Source: Gymnopus androsaceus JB14
Taxonomy: Eukaryota; Basidiomycota; Agaricomycetes; Agaricales; Omphalotaceae
Direction of reading: 5' to 3'
Length of the DNA stretch: 64,000 bases
NCBI GenBank assembly: GCA_009733575.1
Contig: ML769428.1
Location: 62,001 to 126,000 of the forward strand
Below, in pieces: positions 46,938 through 57,900 of this stretch. A model generated the notes under the pieces. That model saw only the letters and a program-made list of their open reading frames with translations, did no database searches and was not told the DNA's origin. A program made the position numbers and the translations under genes. Every line of letters begins with the position of its first letter. The stretch's first letter is position 1.

Positions 46938-47660
46938 ATGCTGATTGTACGTTACATCGCCTTCATTCTTAGCTCTCAGCTTTTGCTTGGAGCCTACGCG
47001 GCGCCGCATGCTCGAGATCTGACAGTGACTCTATTGGGAGGACTCGGAAAGAAACCCTCATTGGTAAGTCTTGCTGGGCCTCGATTGAATGACGTTGATG
47101 ACTCCATTCTCTAGCCAGACTGGGTTGGAGAGGCAGTTAATAGTCCCGACATCCTTAATGCTAATGATAGAATGCTTTCTGTGAGTCGTAAAATTACCAG
47201 TACTAACTGTACTAACCGTATTTCTCGTTGTAGCGAATAATTTGTCGGGGGTTACTCTTGACAAGAAACTAGGCCTTGGAGGAATCAATATCGAGCCCTA
47301 TTCGTTGAGAGGAACGTACAAACCTGAAAAAAAGCCAAATCATGAAACTCTTTAGAGGAAAAAAGCACGATGAAAGTGCTCTGATTATGAAAGTGTTATA
47401 TTTTGCCAATGACGCTGCTTATGGGGAAATTAAAGCCCTCAAAGCCGTTGGCGATCTTGTTGACTCTGGCATGATTCAACATTCGAAACTCGGCTCGAAA
47501 CCCGGGCCCTTTCCCGTTATTATTATGAAGAAAAAGCCTGGAGAGGTATTGTACCGACATGCAGCTTACATGGCAGCCAAACGATCAATGAGGGAGAGTA
47601 TGAGGAACGAGACTTTCTCTTTCATGTGTGACAAGGTTGCGGAGGTGGCTATTTACGACT
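46938..47660 (+). pseudogene. Small secreted protein of the agaric kinase-like family, interrupted
   Basis: The start at 46938 gives the signal peptide MLIVRYIAFILSSQLLLGAY followed by AAPHARDL. Exon 2 (about 47115-47179) reads PDWVGEAVNSPDILNANDRM. A third exon gives NNLSGVTLDKKLGLGG and then, after a one-base shift at the A7 run 47327-47333, LYFANDAAYGEIKALKAVGD, PFPVIIMKKKPGEVLYRH and CDKVAEVAIYD. A TAG at 47660 is followed in frame by IFHA and a GTGAGT donor. In intact relatives that position leads into an H-x-D-N kinase-like loop. I therefore see a nonsense-truncated member of a secreted, kinase-fold-like family; the family link is from memory of its motifs. Confidence 0.5.
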
Positions 47661-47662
47661 AG

Positions 47663-49452
47663 ATTTTCCATGCGTGAGTATCATCCCCGACTCTGACCGA
47701 AGGGAAGGGGAGGGTCCTGTTACCCTTGATCGGCCAAAATCCCACTGAAACGTGAGTTTTAGGCAAGTCTTTCCCACCAACCACGTTTTGGCCACGTTTC
47801 GGCCCTATCTTGAAGCACCTGGTTTTGATTCCGTTTTTTCTCTTCACCCCCATTGCTTCGCCTCTGGCTTTTGACCTTTATAACTAGATAATGACCGTTA
47901 CAGTTAATGATATATATATTGCGCAACTCTCTTGCGTGCCTACGTGGGCTTTACCTCAATCCGAACATTTGCGGTTACAGCCTGGTTGCAGCGACTAAGT
48001 GTCGTTCGAGTATCTGATTTACAATGCCAAGTCTCTCGAGCACTCAGCAAATCACAACTGGTTGAGACCATACTTGATATATTTCGTGATTTTCAGATAC
48101 CTGTTGCCCTCACTTCACGTACTTATCAGTTTATTTGCAGCTACTATCATTCTAAGCTCGGACCTGTCCTTTACATGAAATAATCAAGTGTTTACCTTGT
48201 GACGTTTCTATTCAACATGAAACTCTTTTGTACGCCGGCTCAGATTTTATTGCTACATTGAAGCAAGCTTTTGCCCTATGTCCTTCTGGTGATTTACACT
48301 TAACGTTAACCGTGTTATCTGCCAAAACTTATGACGTCATTTCTCATCGGAAAAAGAGGCCGCGTGACAGTACAATCTACTTGATGTACTTGGTGAATTG
48401 TGCTCGTACATCCTACTTGATTAGTGATCAATGTACTTTGTTTGCTTAATTTATATATAATGTAGGCTGTTAAAGTACTTAGGACATGCTAAATTGTAAG
48501 TTTTAACTGATTTGGTGGGCCCTTGCAATTGCGACCAACCCATTTTAGACCGAAATTTTGCATTTTTAAGGCAATTCCGGGCATGTCACACCAAAAGAGT
48601 TCAAAATGTGACCTGTGACCTGGTTAGAATAGTACAGTATACCTAGTTAAAAGTAGATATAATTACAAGTAAGTTCCAGTAGCGTAGGGACATGTACCAG
48701 ATCCAATGGCCTCAAGTGAAAATGAAGTAGATAATTCCAGACACAATGTACGCAAGAGGCATGATCACGATCATGTACACACACACAGTAGAAATACGCA
48801 CTCAAAGTACGTCAATCAAGTAGAATCATCATATTTTGATCAAGAAGTACATTAAATGATGAGAACTGACTTCATAAAAACTACCTCTAGTCATAGGACC
48901 GTTCTGTATCGTGCCAAGTCACCCTGGTGCAAAGGCTGTTGATTTGCCCACTTTTTTGAGTAAAGCGTTTCAGCATCATTTCAGCTCACTGTATAAACTG
49001 ACTTCAGAGGTGCTGGTTGAGATTTATTTCAGTGAGAATTATCAGAGCTTGGATAACTGACCCCTTTTCGATAGGCTGTCGGGGATTGCCGCTTGCGGCG
49101 CTAAGGATTTTGTAATACTCTGTGTGTATGTTGAGCTTTTCTTGCATCACCCAGACAATGTCCTCGTTACCTTGGACAACAGTAACCAGACCTTAATTTC
49201 TGTAGCGCTAGTCGACTAGGGTCCTCCGCAAACTTATTGGGTGAGGGAGTCTGTGAGCAAGGCCAAAGTGGTAAGTTTTATCCTGTTTTATCCCCGGCTG
49301 AGAGCGAATCTGACTGGCCTGTTAACGATGAATTGATAGTTCCAGCACTGCGCTGGAAAGCAAACGATCTGGAGTTCGCTATTACCTTACTAGTAAAAAT
49401 TTTGCGGACCTGTCCAGTACTGTAACAAATTATTAGCCGCTACGAACAAAAG
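47663..49452. other. Intergenic with a dispersed repeat
   Basis: No gene is supported. The segment 48745-48875 is an inverted relative of 34975-35100 (shared words CATCATTTAATGTAC and GTGTGTGTACAT). Open frames around 47932-48449 are unrecognised. Confidence 0.4.
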
Positions 49453-50824
49453 TAAGAAATGCATGGGCGCCTTTTGGTGGGATATGTCACATTGTCAGGC
49501 GCTTGTTTTATTCTTTCCGCTGCTTCATCAACCAAAATCAACCAAAATCGGTCTTCTCTGTGCTCAAAGCCAATAATTCACTCATAGAATTTGATGACCT
49601 CCGGCACCATCTACCTATCAGAGTAATGAGCCCACCAAATGACACGGATATAAGCTCTAGCTCGTCCTGGCTTCCATACATTCCCCCTTCTGCCACCTGA
49701 ACATCATACTGCAGTGATCTCGAAGCTGGAGCAAGGGAGGTGGATGGAGATTCTCCCGAATCAAGTTATTTCCACCCAAATCCCGCCGGATCATCATTCA
49801 GTACACGACCAGCTACCCCCAAACTGACAATGACAGGGGATGCTTTTAATCGTCCTTCACATTGGCCGCAGCGCCACCACGCCTCACTTCCGCAAGCGGA
49901 CTAGCACACTTCCACGACTTGGATCACAGACACCTCGATGAATGGTCGTTATTCGGTCAATTAATGGAAAACGACGGCCAAATTACGCCAAAATCAGCCT
50001 CGTTTAGAAGAGCACGTAGAGGCCCAAGTACTAGTAACACCGAGTGGAGACACCTACACCGAGAGGGAGCATGTTGAACTCGTATGCTTCTGTAGACGTT
50101 GGCTCACCCGTTGCCGAGGAAGAGTTCTTCGCAGAAAGAAGCTCCTACAGATCCGGACTCGGACTCCGAGTCAGATGTTAGCTCAGAGTCCGACGAGTCT
50201 TCTCATACCTCCACCACTGTCGAAGACGAAGAACCACCATGCTTCGTTTCGAAAGCACGTCCAATCACGCTGTAATGAGGCTTTACCGAAAGAGCGATCT
50301 CTTTCAGCTTTCCGGTTTCCAAGCCCATGATAGAGACTCGTTACCCAGCACCCCTACATCCGCACGAGAACGCCCAAATACTGTCTTGTCGATGGCAAAG
50401 TCAGATAATGCAAAGTGAGAAAGATGTGTAGCAGAGTGTCAGGGAAGACTTTATTATTCCAGTCAACAAAGGAGCGCCGAGATATGGTTTGGGAACATTT
50501 ATTCTGTACTTTTCTACGCTTGGCGTCCGCATTTCGTCTAAAAGCGCCTTTTGCCGCCGTATCTTCCGCCTGCGGAGGAATCCCGCCAACAGCTGGTACG
50601 TCGCGGGGAATATTGCCCATGGGTTTCTCCTGACTTGTTTGTCATAGGTTCATGCTATCCGTAAGCTCGAAGTCGTGCGAAACCGCAACGTGAAAGGTCG
50701 AAGCAGTTGCTGTTTCTTTGCCTATGCTATGGCTATGAAGGGTGTCACTCAAGAGTTGCAATCGCTAGGTCGTGTGTTACAAGATGCGTTTGGTGTCATT
50801 AGTCAGTCAGCGGATGAGTTTGAT
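49453..50824 (+). pseudogene. Three joined fragments of the ArAE transporter gene
   Basis: Three blocks match the full gene downstream: 49453-50240 to about 54782-55565, 50241-50411 to 57115-57285, and 50433-50824 to 59124-59508. Between blocks the intervening gene sequence is simply absent. Each block has scattered one-base insertions, deletions and substitutions, so no long frame survives. It may be a decayed duplicate, but the way these blocks and the one at 52587-53666 tile the full gene without overlap suggests a misassembled second allele. Confidence 0.85.
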
Positions 50825-50861
50825 ACGACGATCCTTTTTTCTAGTCTTTAAATGTGTTGCA

Positions 50862-50900
50862 TACTGTAAATACTGTAGCATACTGTAAATACTGTAAAAA
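50862..50900. repeat. Direct repeat of an 18-19 bp CATACTGTAAATACTGTA unit
   Basis: Two adjacent copies lie just 3' of the ArAE fragments. They are non-coding. Confidence 0.7.
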
Positions 50901-51198
50901 GGCTTAATGAAACAACGAAACAAGGAAGATTTTACACTAAGGCTGCTGAACGGCTTGTGGACGGCCATCAGTCTCCCTGTCAAGAGCTGTCAAGGCCCGC
51001 GAGAACATTAGTGTCGCCGATTCATAATAAATCTTGCTCTCTATAACCAAGTTTCAAAAGAAAGTTATAGTCCAAGTCCACATCATTCTCAGGTATTGGA
51101 GAATCACGACCATCACAAAGTATAATGACGACCAACACGATAACCACGACCCCCTTGTCCGAGTCCGAGTCTGATGAATCAGGGTACTGGAGAATCAG

Positions 51199-51840
51199 AC
51201 CTCATAAGCATGTGAAGCCTTGGACTCATAAGCACATGAAGCCTTGGGTTCATAAGCATGTGAAGCCTTGGGCTCATAAGCATGTGAAGCCTTGGGCTCA
51301 TAAGCGCGTGAAGCCTTGGGTTCATAAGCATGTGAAGCCTTGGGCTCATAAGCGCGTGAAGCCTTGGGCTCATAAGCGTGTGAAGCCTGCTCATAAGTAC
51401 GCGAAGCCTTGGCTCATAAGCGCGTGAAGCCTGCTCATAAGTACGCGAAGCCTTGGGCTCATAAGCGTGTGAAGCCTTGGGCTCATAAGCGCGTGAAGCC
51501 TGCTCATAAGTACGTGAAGCCTTGGGATCATAAGCGCGTGAAGCCTTGGGCTCATAAGCGCGTGAAGCCTTGGGCTCATAAGCACGTGAAGCCTTGGGTT
51601 CATGAGCGCGTGAAGCCTGCTCATAAGTACGCGAAGCCTTGGGCTCATCGTCCGAGTCCGAGTCTGAAGGATGAGAAGCGCGTGAAAGCCTGCTCATAGT
51701 ACGTGAAGCCTTGGGATCATAAGCGCGTGAAGCCTTGGGCTCATAAGCACGTGAAGCCTTGGGTTCATGAGCGCGTGAAGCCTGCTCATAAGTACGCGAA
51801 GCCTTGGGCTCATCGTCCGAGTCCGAGTCTGAAGGATGAG
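51199..51840. repeat. Coding minisatellite, 24-bp unit with 21-bp variants
   Basis: About 26 units of the type GTGAAGCCTTGGGCTCATAAGCGC run head to tail. Some units lack CTTGGG and are shorter (GTGAAGCCTGCTCATAAGTAC). On the minus strand it encodes an 8-residue repeat (EPKASRAY, alternating with the shorter EQASRTY form). The end segment 51490-51675 is nearly repeated at 51676-51840, with small indels, right at the gap edge. A missing G at 51411-51412 (GG for GGG) flips the frame within the array. Confidence 0.9.
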
Positions 51841-54405
51841 NNNNNNNNNNNNNNNNNNNNNNNNNNNNNNNNNNNNNNNNNNNNNNNNNNNNNNNNNNNN
51901 NNNNNNNNNNNNNNNNNNNNNNNNNNNNNNNNNNNNNNNNNNNNNNNNNNNNNNNNNNNNNNNNNNNNNNNNNNNNNNNNNNNNNNNNNNNNNNNNNNNN
52001 NNNNNNNNNNNNNNNNNNNNNNNNNNNNNNNNNNNNNNNNNNNNNNNNNNNNNNNNNNNNNNNNNNNNNNNNNNNNNNNNNNNNNNNNNNNNNNNNNNNN
52101 NNNNNNNNNNNNNNNNNNNNNNNNNNNNNNNNNNNNNNNNNNNNNNNNNNNNNNNNNNNNNNNNNNNNNNNNNNNNNNNNNNNNNNNNNNNNNNNNNNNN
52201 NNNNNNNNNNNNNNNNNNNNNNNNNNNNNNNNNNNNNNNNNNNNNNNNNNNNNNNNNNNNNNNNNNNNNNNNNNNNNNNNNNNNNNNNNNNNNNNNNNNN
52301 NNNNNNNNNNNNNNNNNNNNNNNNNNNNNNNNNNNNNNNNNNNNNNNNNNNNNNNNNNNNNNNNNNNNNNNNNNNNNNNNNNNNNNNNNNNNNNNNNNNN
52401 NNNNNNNNNNNNNNNNNNNNNNNNNNNNNNNNNNNNNNNNNNNNNNNNNNNNNNNNNNNNNNNNNNNNNNNNNNNNNNNNNNNNNNNNNNNNNNNNNNNN
52501 NNNNNNNNNNNNNNNNNNNNNNNNNNNNNNNNNNNNNNNNNNNNNNNNNNNNNNNNNNNNNNNNNNNNNNNNNNNNNNNNNNNNNNATTTCTTGCTGCTG
52601 GAGACGGCACTGAACATGTCTTTCTGGTCTACTTGTCAGTCAAATCGATTTTCGACTACGATTCTTTTAAACTAAACTTTTTTCTGGGCTAGCTTCATCT
52701 TCACGCTGCAGGAATTTGCTAGGGAGATGACTATGCTTGTGGACGCTATGGAGAGAATTTACGCTGTTGAAGAGGGCGCCTTACGTGGGGACGTTGGTGG
52801 GGCCGAGTGTTCAATGCAGTAAAAGGATGGTGGTCGACACGGAAGGCTAAGCGGAGGGGGCCAGTACAACCCCAGAAAGGCGGTAGTCTTCGGAGAAGAA
52901 TTTGTATGTTGTCACCCAACTCTCACCTTCCTTTCTTCTTACCTTCACGCAGCCCGAATCATCATACCTCAACCTCGTACTCCTCGACCTAGTTTCCCGA
53001 AAGTTACACCTCATGCGCCAGATACGATCCAAACGCCCTCGCGGAAGAATTTGACCTTTTATAGGAAGGATACAGCAAGGATTGTGGTCACTAGGAAAGC
53101 GCTTGAACGAGAGAGATACAAAGTTTGCTGTCAAGGTCGGTATGGCCACTGCGATTCTCGCTGCTCCTGCATTTTTCGACTCTACCAGAGCGGTGTTTGT
53201 GAAGTACCAGGGTGATTGGGCTTTAATTTCTGTATGTACTTCCAACGATTATCAAACAGGCTGTGAACTGATATGCATTCAAAACTAGTTCTTTGTTGTG
53301 ATGTCTCCCACTATTGGCGCTGTGAGGGTTCATTTCTCTCAGTTCCTTTGCTATTATTGACGACTCCCATCGACAGACTAATTTCCTCGGTCTGCACCGT
53401 ATTCTGGGCACATTGTGCGTTCTCTATTGCATTTCAACTTGTCCTCACTGACACCTTTTCAGGTTTGGTGCGGCTGTAGCTGCAGGAATATTTTCCCCTG
53501 TTCTCGGACAACGCCATAGTACTTTCAATCTTTGGGTTCTTCTTCTTCATCCCTTGCTTCTACTACTTGGTTTCTCAACCTATGTATGCCTCCTCTGCAC
53601 GTTTCGTGCTACTCACGTATAATTTGACTTGTTTGTATTGGTGAGTGAGAAGTTTCTTGATATTCGAAAGCGCGTGAAGCCTGCTCATAAGTACGCGAAG
53701 CCTTGGGCTCATCGTCCGAGTCCGAGTCTGAAGGATGAGCTGAGCTCAATACGAGCGTCTCCGAGTCTCTGAAGGATCAGAAGCACGTGGCGCCATGCCT
53801 CAACATCCTCATTACGCAATCCCTCTCCAGGAGGAGAGCCAGACGTCGCTGCAATCGATTCGCAATCCGTAGAATCTTCGGCTGCTGCCCTCGAGGATGC
53901 CCTTGAGGATGCTCGTGACCTGTCTGCAATTTCCTGCATCATGATGGACATTCAGATAATCATACTTATAAAATTTTCACACACGCACCTGGACATAATC
54001 TTCAAGGCTATCTACCGATTGAGAAGCCTCTCTCTTCCTCCTTCGCGCTTCACGTTGCTTCTTGATCTTCTTCAAGGGTTTCAAATAAGGTGTATCTTTA
54101 TAGTCTCGGATGGTGTCTCTATACTCTTTTCCTTTCTCTCGGGCTCTGTTTTATGAGGAATGGTCAAAGTAATCCTTTCCTTAACACGCGTATACTTACT
54201 CCCCTTGCATCCTCCGAAATTTCAACTGTTCATCCGCGCTAACCTCTTGGTGCTCGATGTCTTTGTAGTAGCGGTCAATGTTCTTTTCGAGCCGATCCAT
54301 CTCTTTTCTGTGGCTTTCTTCATGTCGAGCAGGGAAGGCCTTTGTTGAAGCCACGAATTTAGAAGCGACCTTAGCTGCCCCGCCAAGGACAACTGCTTCT
54401 GCCAT
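51207..54405 (-). CDS. Coiled-coil protein with C-terminal 8-residue repeats (interrupted by gap and misassembly)
   Basis: The start at 54405 gives MAEAVVLGGAAKVASKFVAS, then a charged helical region (HRKEMDRLEKNIDRYYKDIE). Exons 54200-54405, 53989-54145 and from 53933 downward join in phase through 54- and 55-bp introns. Exon 2 is highly basic (LKPLKKIKKQREARRRKREA), and exon 3 starts EIADRSRASSRASSRAAAED. The minus-strand reading then meets PSDSDSDDEPKASRTYEQAS, which begins the minisatellite-encoded repeat, ending near EPKASHAYEV and a stop at about 51207. The frame between exon 3 and the repeats is lost near 53740-53790, and the N gap plus an inserted ArAE fragment (52587-53666) sit inside the array. 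The N-terminal exons are convincing; the C-terminus is a reconstruction across a bad assembly. No family is recognised. Confidence 0.55.
51841..52586. other. Assembly gap (746 N)
   Basis: A run of undetermined bases lies inside the minisatellite and fragment zone. Any open frame drawn across it is meaningless. Confidence 0.99.
52587..53666 (+). pseudogene. Fourth fragment of the ArAE transporter gene
   Basis: This matches 57287-58361 of the full gene over its whole length, with scattered indels (for example GAGGGCGCC for GAGGAGCGCC near 52773, and CTTTTATAGG for CTTTATAGG near 53058). At about 52718 it reads GAATTTGCTAGGGAG, in frame (EFAREM), where the full copy has an extra base and a stop. 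It begins exactly where the fragment at 50241-50411 ends in gene coordinates. Confidence 0.88.
53667..53742. repeat. Minisatellite end repeated on the far side of the gap
   Basis: The sequence from AAGCGCGTGAAGCCTGCTCA to the CGTCCGAGTCCGAGTCTGAA segment is the same as at 51600-51675 and 51766-51840. Part of it encodes the acidic SDSDSDDE stretch on the minus strand. Confidence 0.85.
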
Positions 54406-54629
54406 AGTACTGTTGTGCAGCCCGCTCAGAAAACTGCTGGGACAGGAGAGGAAAGCAAGGTTCAAGCATAAACAGGTTACTTAAAGCTGTATTTTTTGGC
54501 TCAAGTGGCGACCAATGGGAGCTGAGCGTTAACATGATGATCCTGCGGATCCAGAGTGCACTGCGAGTACAAATGCTCTTTAGGTTCTGGGGTTGCTTCC
54601 ATAGTTTTACATCCTTAGCGCCACTCACG

Positions 54630-54750
54630 TCACGGTGTTGCAGCGGTACAGGATTTGACAGAAGTAGAGTAGAATCTTTACAAGGAAAACGAAGGGAAGG
54701 AGGCAAACAAGAAGGTCAAGGAAAGTAGAGCTCAAGTTGATGACAGGAAT
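54630..54750 (+). pseudogene. Second relic of the UVE1 3' end
   Basis: The segments CGGTGTTGCA, TACAGGATTT, TAGAATCTTTAC and ACGAAGGGAAGGA follow the UVE1 coding tail (about 23222-23370) in order, with the intervening codons partly deleted. It lies between the divergent coiled-coil and ArAE genes and is non-coding. Confidence 0.6.
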
Positions 54751-54955
54751 GACAAAAATAAGAGGAAGGCCAGGCGTTGAGTGAGAAATGCATGGGCGCC
54801 TTTTGGTGGAGATTATGTCACATTGTCAAGCGCTTGTTTTATTCTTTCCGCTGCTTCACCAACCAAAATCAACCAAAATCGGTCTTCTCTGTGCTCAAAG
54901 CCAATAATTCACTCATAGAATTTGATGCCTCCGGCACCATCTACCTATCAGAGTA

Positions 54956-57900
54956 ATGAGCCCACCAAATGACACAGCTATAAGCTCTAGCTCGTCCTGG
55001 CTTCCATACATTCCCCCTTCTGCACCTGAACATGATACTGCCAGTGATCTCGAAGCTGGAGCAAGGGAGGTGGATGGAGATTCTCCCGAATCAAGTTATT
55101 TCCACCCAAATCCCGCCGGATCATCATTCAGCACACGACCAGCTACCCCCAAACTGACAATGACAAGGGATGCTTTTAATCGTCCTTCACTTGGCCGCAG
55201 CGCCACCACGCCTCACTTCCGCAAGCGGACTAGCACACTTCCACGACTTGGCTCACAGACACCTCGTGAATGGTCGTTATTCGGTCAATTAATGGAAAAC
55301 GACGGCCAAATTACGCCAAAATCAGCCTCGTTCAGAAGAGCACGTAGAGGCCCAAGTACTAGGTCACCAAGTGGGGACACCACACCAAGAGGGAGCATGC
55401 TGGACTCGTATGCTTCTGTAGACGTTAGCTCACCCGTTGCCGAGGAAGAGTTCTTTGCAGAAAGAACTCTTGCAGATCCGGACTCGGACTCCGAGTCAGA
55501 CGCTAGCTCAGAGTCCGACGAGTCTTCTCATACCTCCACCACTGTCGAAGACGAAGAACCACCATCCAGATGGTACTCCCTTAGGCATCGCATTCCCTCT
55601 ATTCCTATCCTTTACCGCAACATCTTCAAATGCGCCATTGCATATTTCATCGCGTCTTTGTTTACATTCAACCCTTACCTTTCGGGATTCATCAGTGACA
55701 TGGTGTCCTACGGCTCAGGCGAACGTAAACCACTGCCTAGTGGGCATATGGTAGCAACAGTGTGCGTGAATCTTTTAGTCTCTTGATTTATCTCAAGCTG
55801 ACCTTTCCTAGAGCCGTATATTTCAATCCTGCCAAGACTATGGGTGGAATGATTGAAGCCGATTTTTACTGCATATTTGGTGTGGTCTACTCGGCTTTTA
55901 TATGTCTTTCCTCTATGACAATGTTTTGGTGGTTGGATGTACAACCTGGATGGGAATGGCTTGCCGATGTATTAGCGATTACCTGGGTCGGCGTCGGAAT
56001 GAGCTTTCTTGCTTGGATGAAAGTCTATATGGTACGCACGATTCTTTCCCATATTAGTCTTGGCTAAATATTGGTTTAACAGGCAAACCCACAATTTAAC
56101 ACTGGTGAATCATCTGAATTCTTCTTCCTAAAATGTCGCGTCGTGCTCATGATATCTTAGCTTGCAGCATGATGGCTATACTTATTTTTGTTGTGTGAGT
56201 CGATTTGGAATGTTGCAAGTTTCGATATTAATTCATATTGATAGGCTCGTCAAAGAAGGCGGACTTGAAACGTTGCTTCAAGTAGCTTTCATCGTCTTTT
56301 GTGGCTCCCTCATCTCGAATCTTGTCTGCTACTTGATATGGCCCCAATCAGCTACCGACACACTCCGATCCAACATGACGAAAACTCTCGATTCATTCTC
56401 CACTCTTCTCGGAATGCTAACCGATACATTCCTGCTCGAAGAACCAGTGCACCATCGTAGCCAAGGCCGCATCCAACGTGCAGTCGAGGCTCATCAAAGT
56501 AGCTTTACTGGCTTGAAGAAGAACTTGAAGGAAGCGAGCAGTGAATGGATATTTATCGGACGACTTCGCACTCCTTCCACCGACAGTGCGTTCGCGAGGC
56601 TTTCCCGAGGAGGTCGTCCTATACGTGATACGAACAATGACGGAGGGAGAAAGAGGGCATACGAAGATGCAGTGGATAGCTTGAATCGACTCGCACAGCA
56701 CCTTAATGGGCTTAGAAGCGGAACAAGGCTCCAGTTCGAGCTGACGCGAGCGGGAGTGGTGGAACGTAAAGCGAGACGAAGTAAAAAATCGAATGGAACA
56801 ACGGCAAGCAGAACGGAGCAGTTGGTTGACGTTCCGTTGCCTGAAGAGGACGATGAGGAGGTTGCTATGTTAAAAGCCGCTGCGGTCATGTTTGGCGATT
56901 TGGTTGATGATTTAGGGCCTCCTATGAAAGCCCTTTCCGTAGGTGGCTTATATCGTTTTATGAATCGCATTCTGACTCTCTTTACTTTATAGACAACTTG
57001 TACTAGCGGTCTCAAGCGCCTCCGAGAGTCATTTGCCCATCATCGGGATGGACACTCCAGCCAGTTCCGTTTCTCAGAGTTCAACGAGCTAATCGAAGGA
57101 ATCGAGGGTGCGCTGCTTCGTTTCGAAAGCACGTCCAATCACGCTGTAATGAGGCTTTATCGAAAGAGCGATCTTTTCCAGCTTTCCGGTTTTCCAGCCC
57201 ATGATAGAGACTCGTTACCCAGCACCCCTACATCCGCACGAGAACGCCCAAATACTGTCTTGTCGATGGCAAAGTCAGATAATGCCTTTCTTGCTGGTGG
57301 AGACGGCACTGAACATGTCTTTCTGGTCTACTTGTCAGTCAAATCGATTTTCGACTACGATTCTTTTAAACTAAACTTTTTTCTGGGCTAGCTTCATCTT
57401 CACGCTGCAGGAATTTGCATAGGGAGATGACTATGCTCGTGGACGCTATGGAGAGAATTTACGCTGTTGAAGAGGAGCGCCTTACGTGGGGACGTTGGTG
57501 GGGCCGAGTGTTCAATGCAGTAAAAGGATGGTGGTCGACACGGAAGGCTAAGCGGAGGGGCCAGTACAACCCCAAAAAGGCGGTGGTCTTCGGAGAAGAA
57601 TTTGTATGTTGTCACCCAACTCTCACCTTCCTTTCTTCTTACCTTCACGCAGCCCGAATCATCATACCTCAGCCTCGCACTCCTCGACCTAGTTTCCCGA
57701 AAGTTACACCTCATGCGCCAGACACGATCCAAACGCCCTCGCGGAAGAATTTGACCTTTATAGGAAGGATAAAGCAAGGAATGTGGTCACTAGGAAAGCG
57801 CTTGAACGAGAGAGATACAAAGTTTGCTGTCAAGGTCGGTATGGCCACTGCGATTCTCGCTGCTCCTGCGTTTTTCGACTCTACCAGAGCGGTGTTTGTG

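Noticed and set aside
51199..51840. The regular array as a possible CRISPR, and the plus-strand HKRVKPWA repeat protein
   Set aside because: Units are contiguous with no unique spacers, so it is a minisatellite. The plus-strand frame has no upstream exons, while the minus strand has well-spliced coiled-coil exons leading into it.
51694..52692. Long open frames of 260-330 codons
   Set aside because: They run through 746 N bases and carry no information there.
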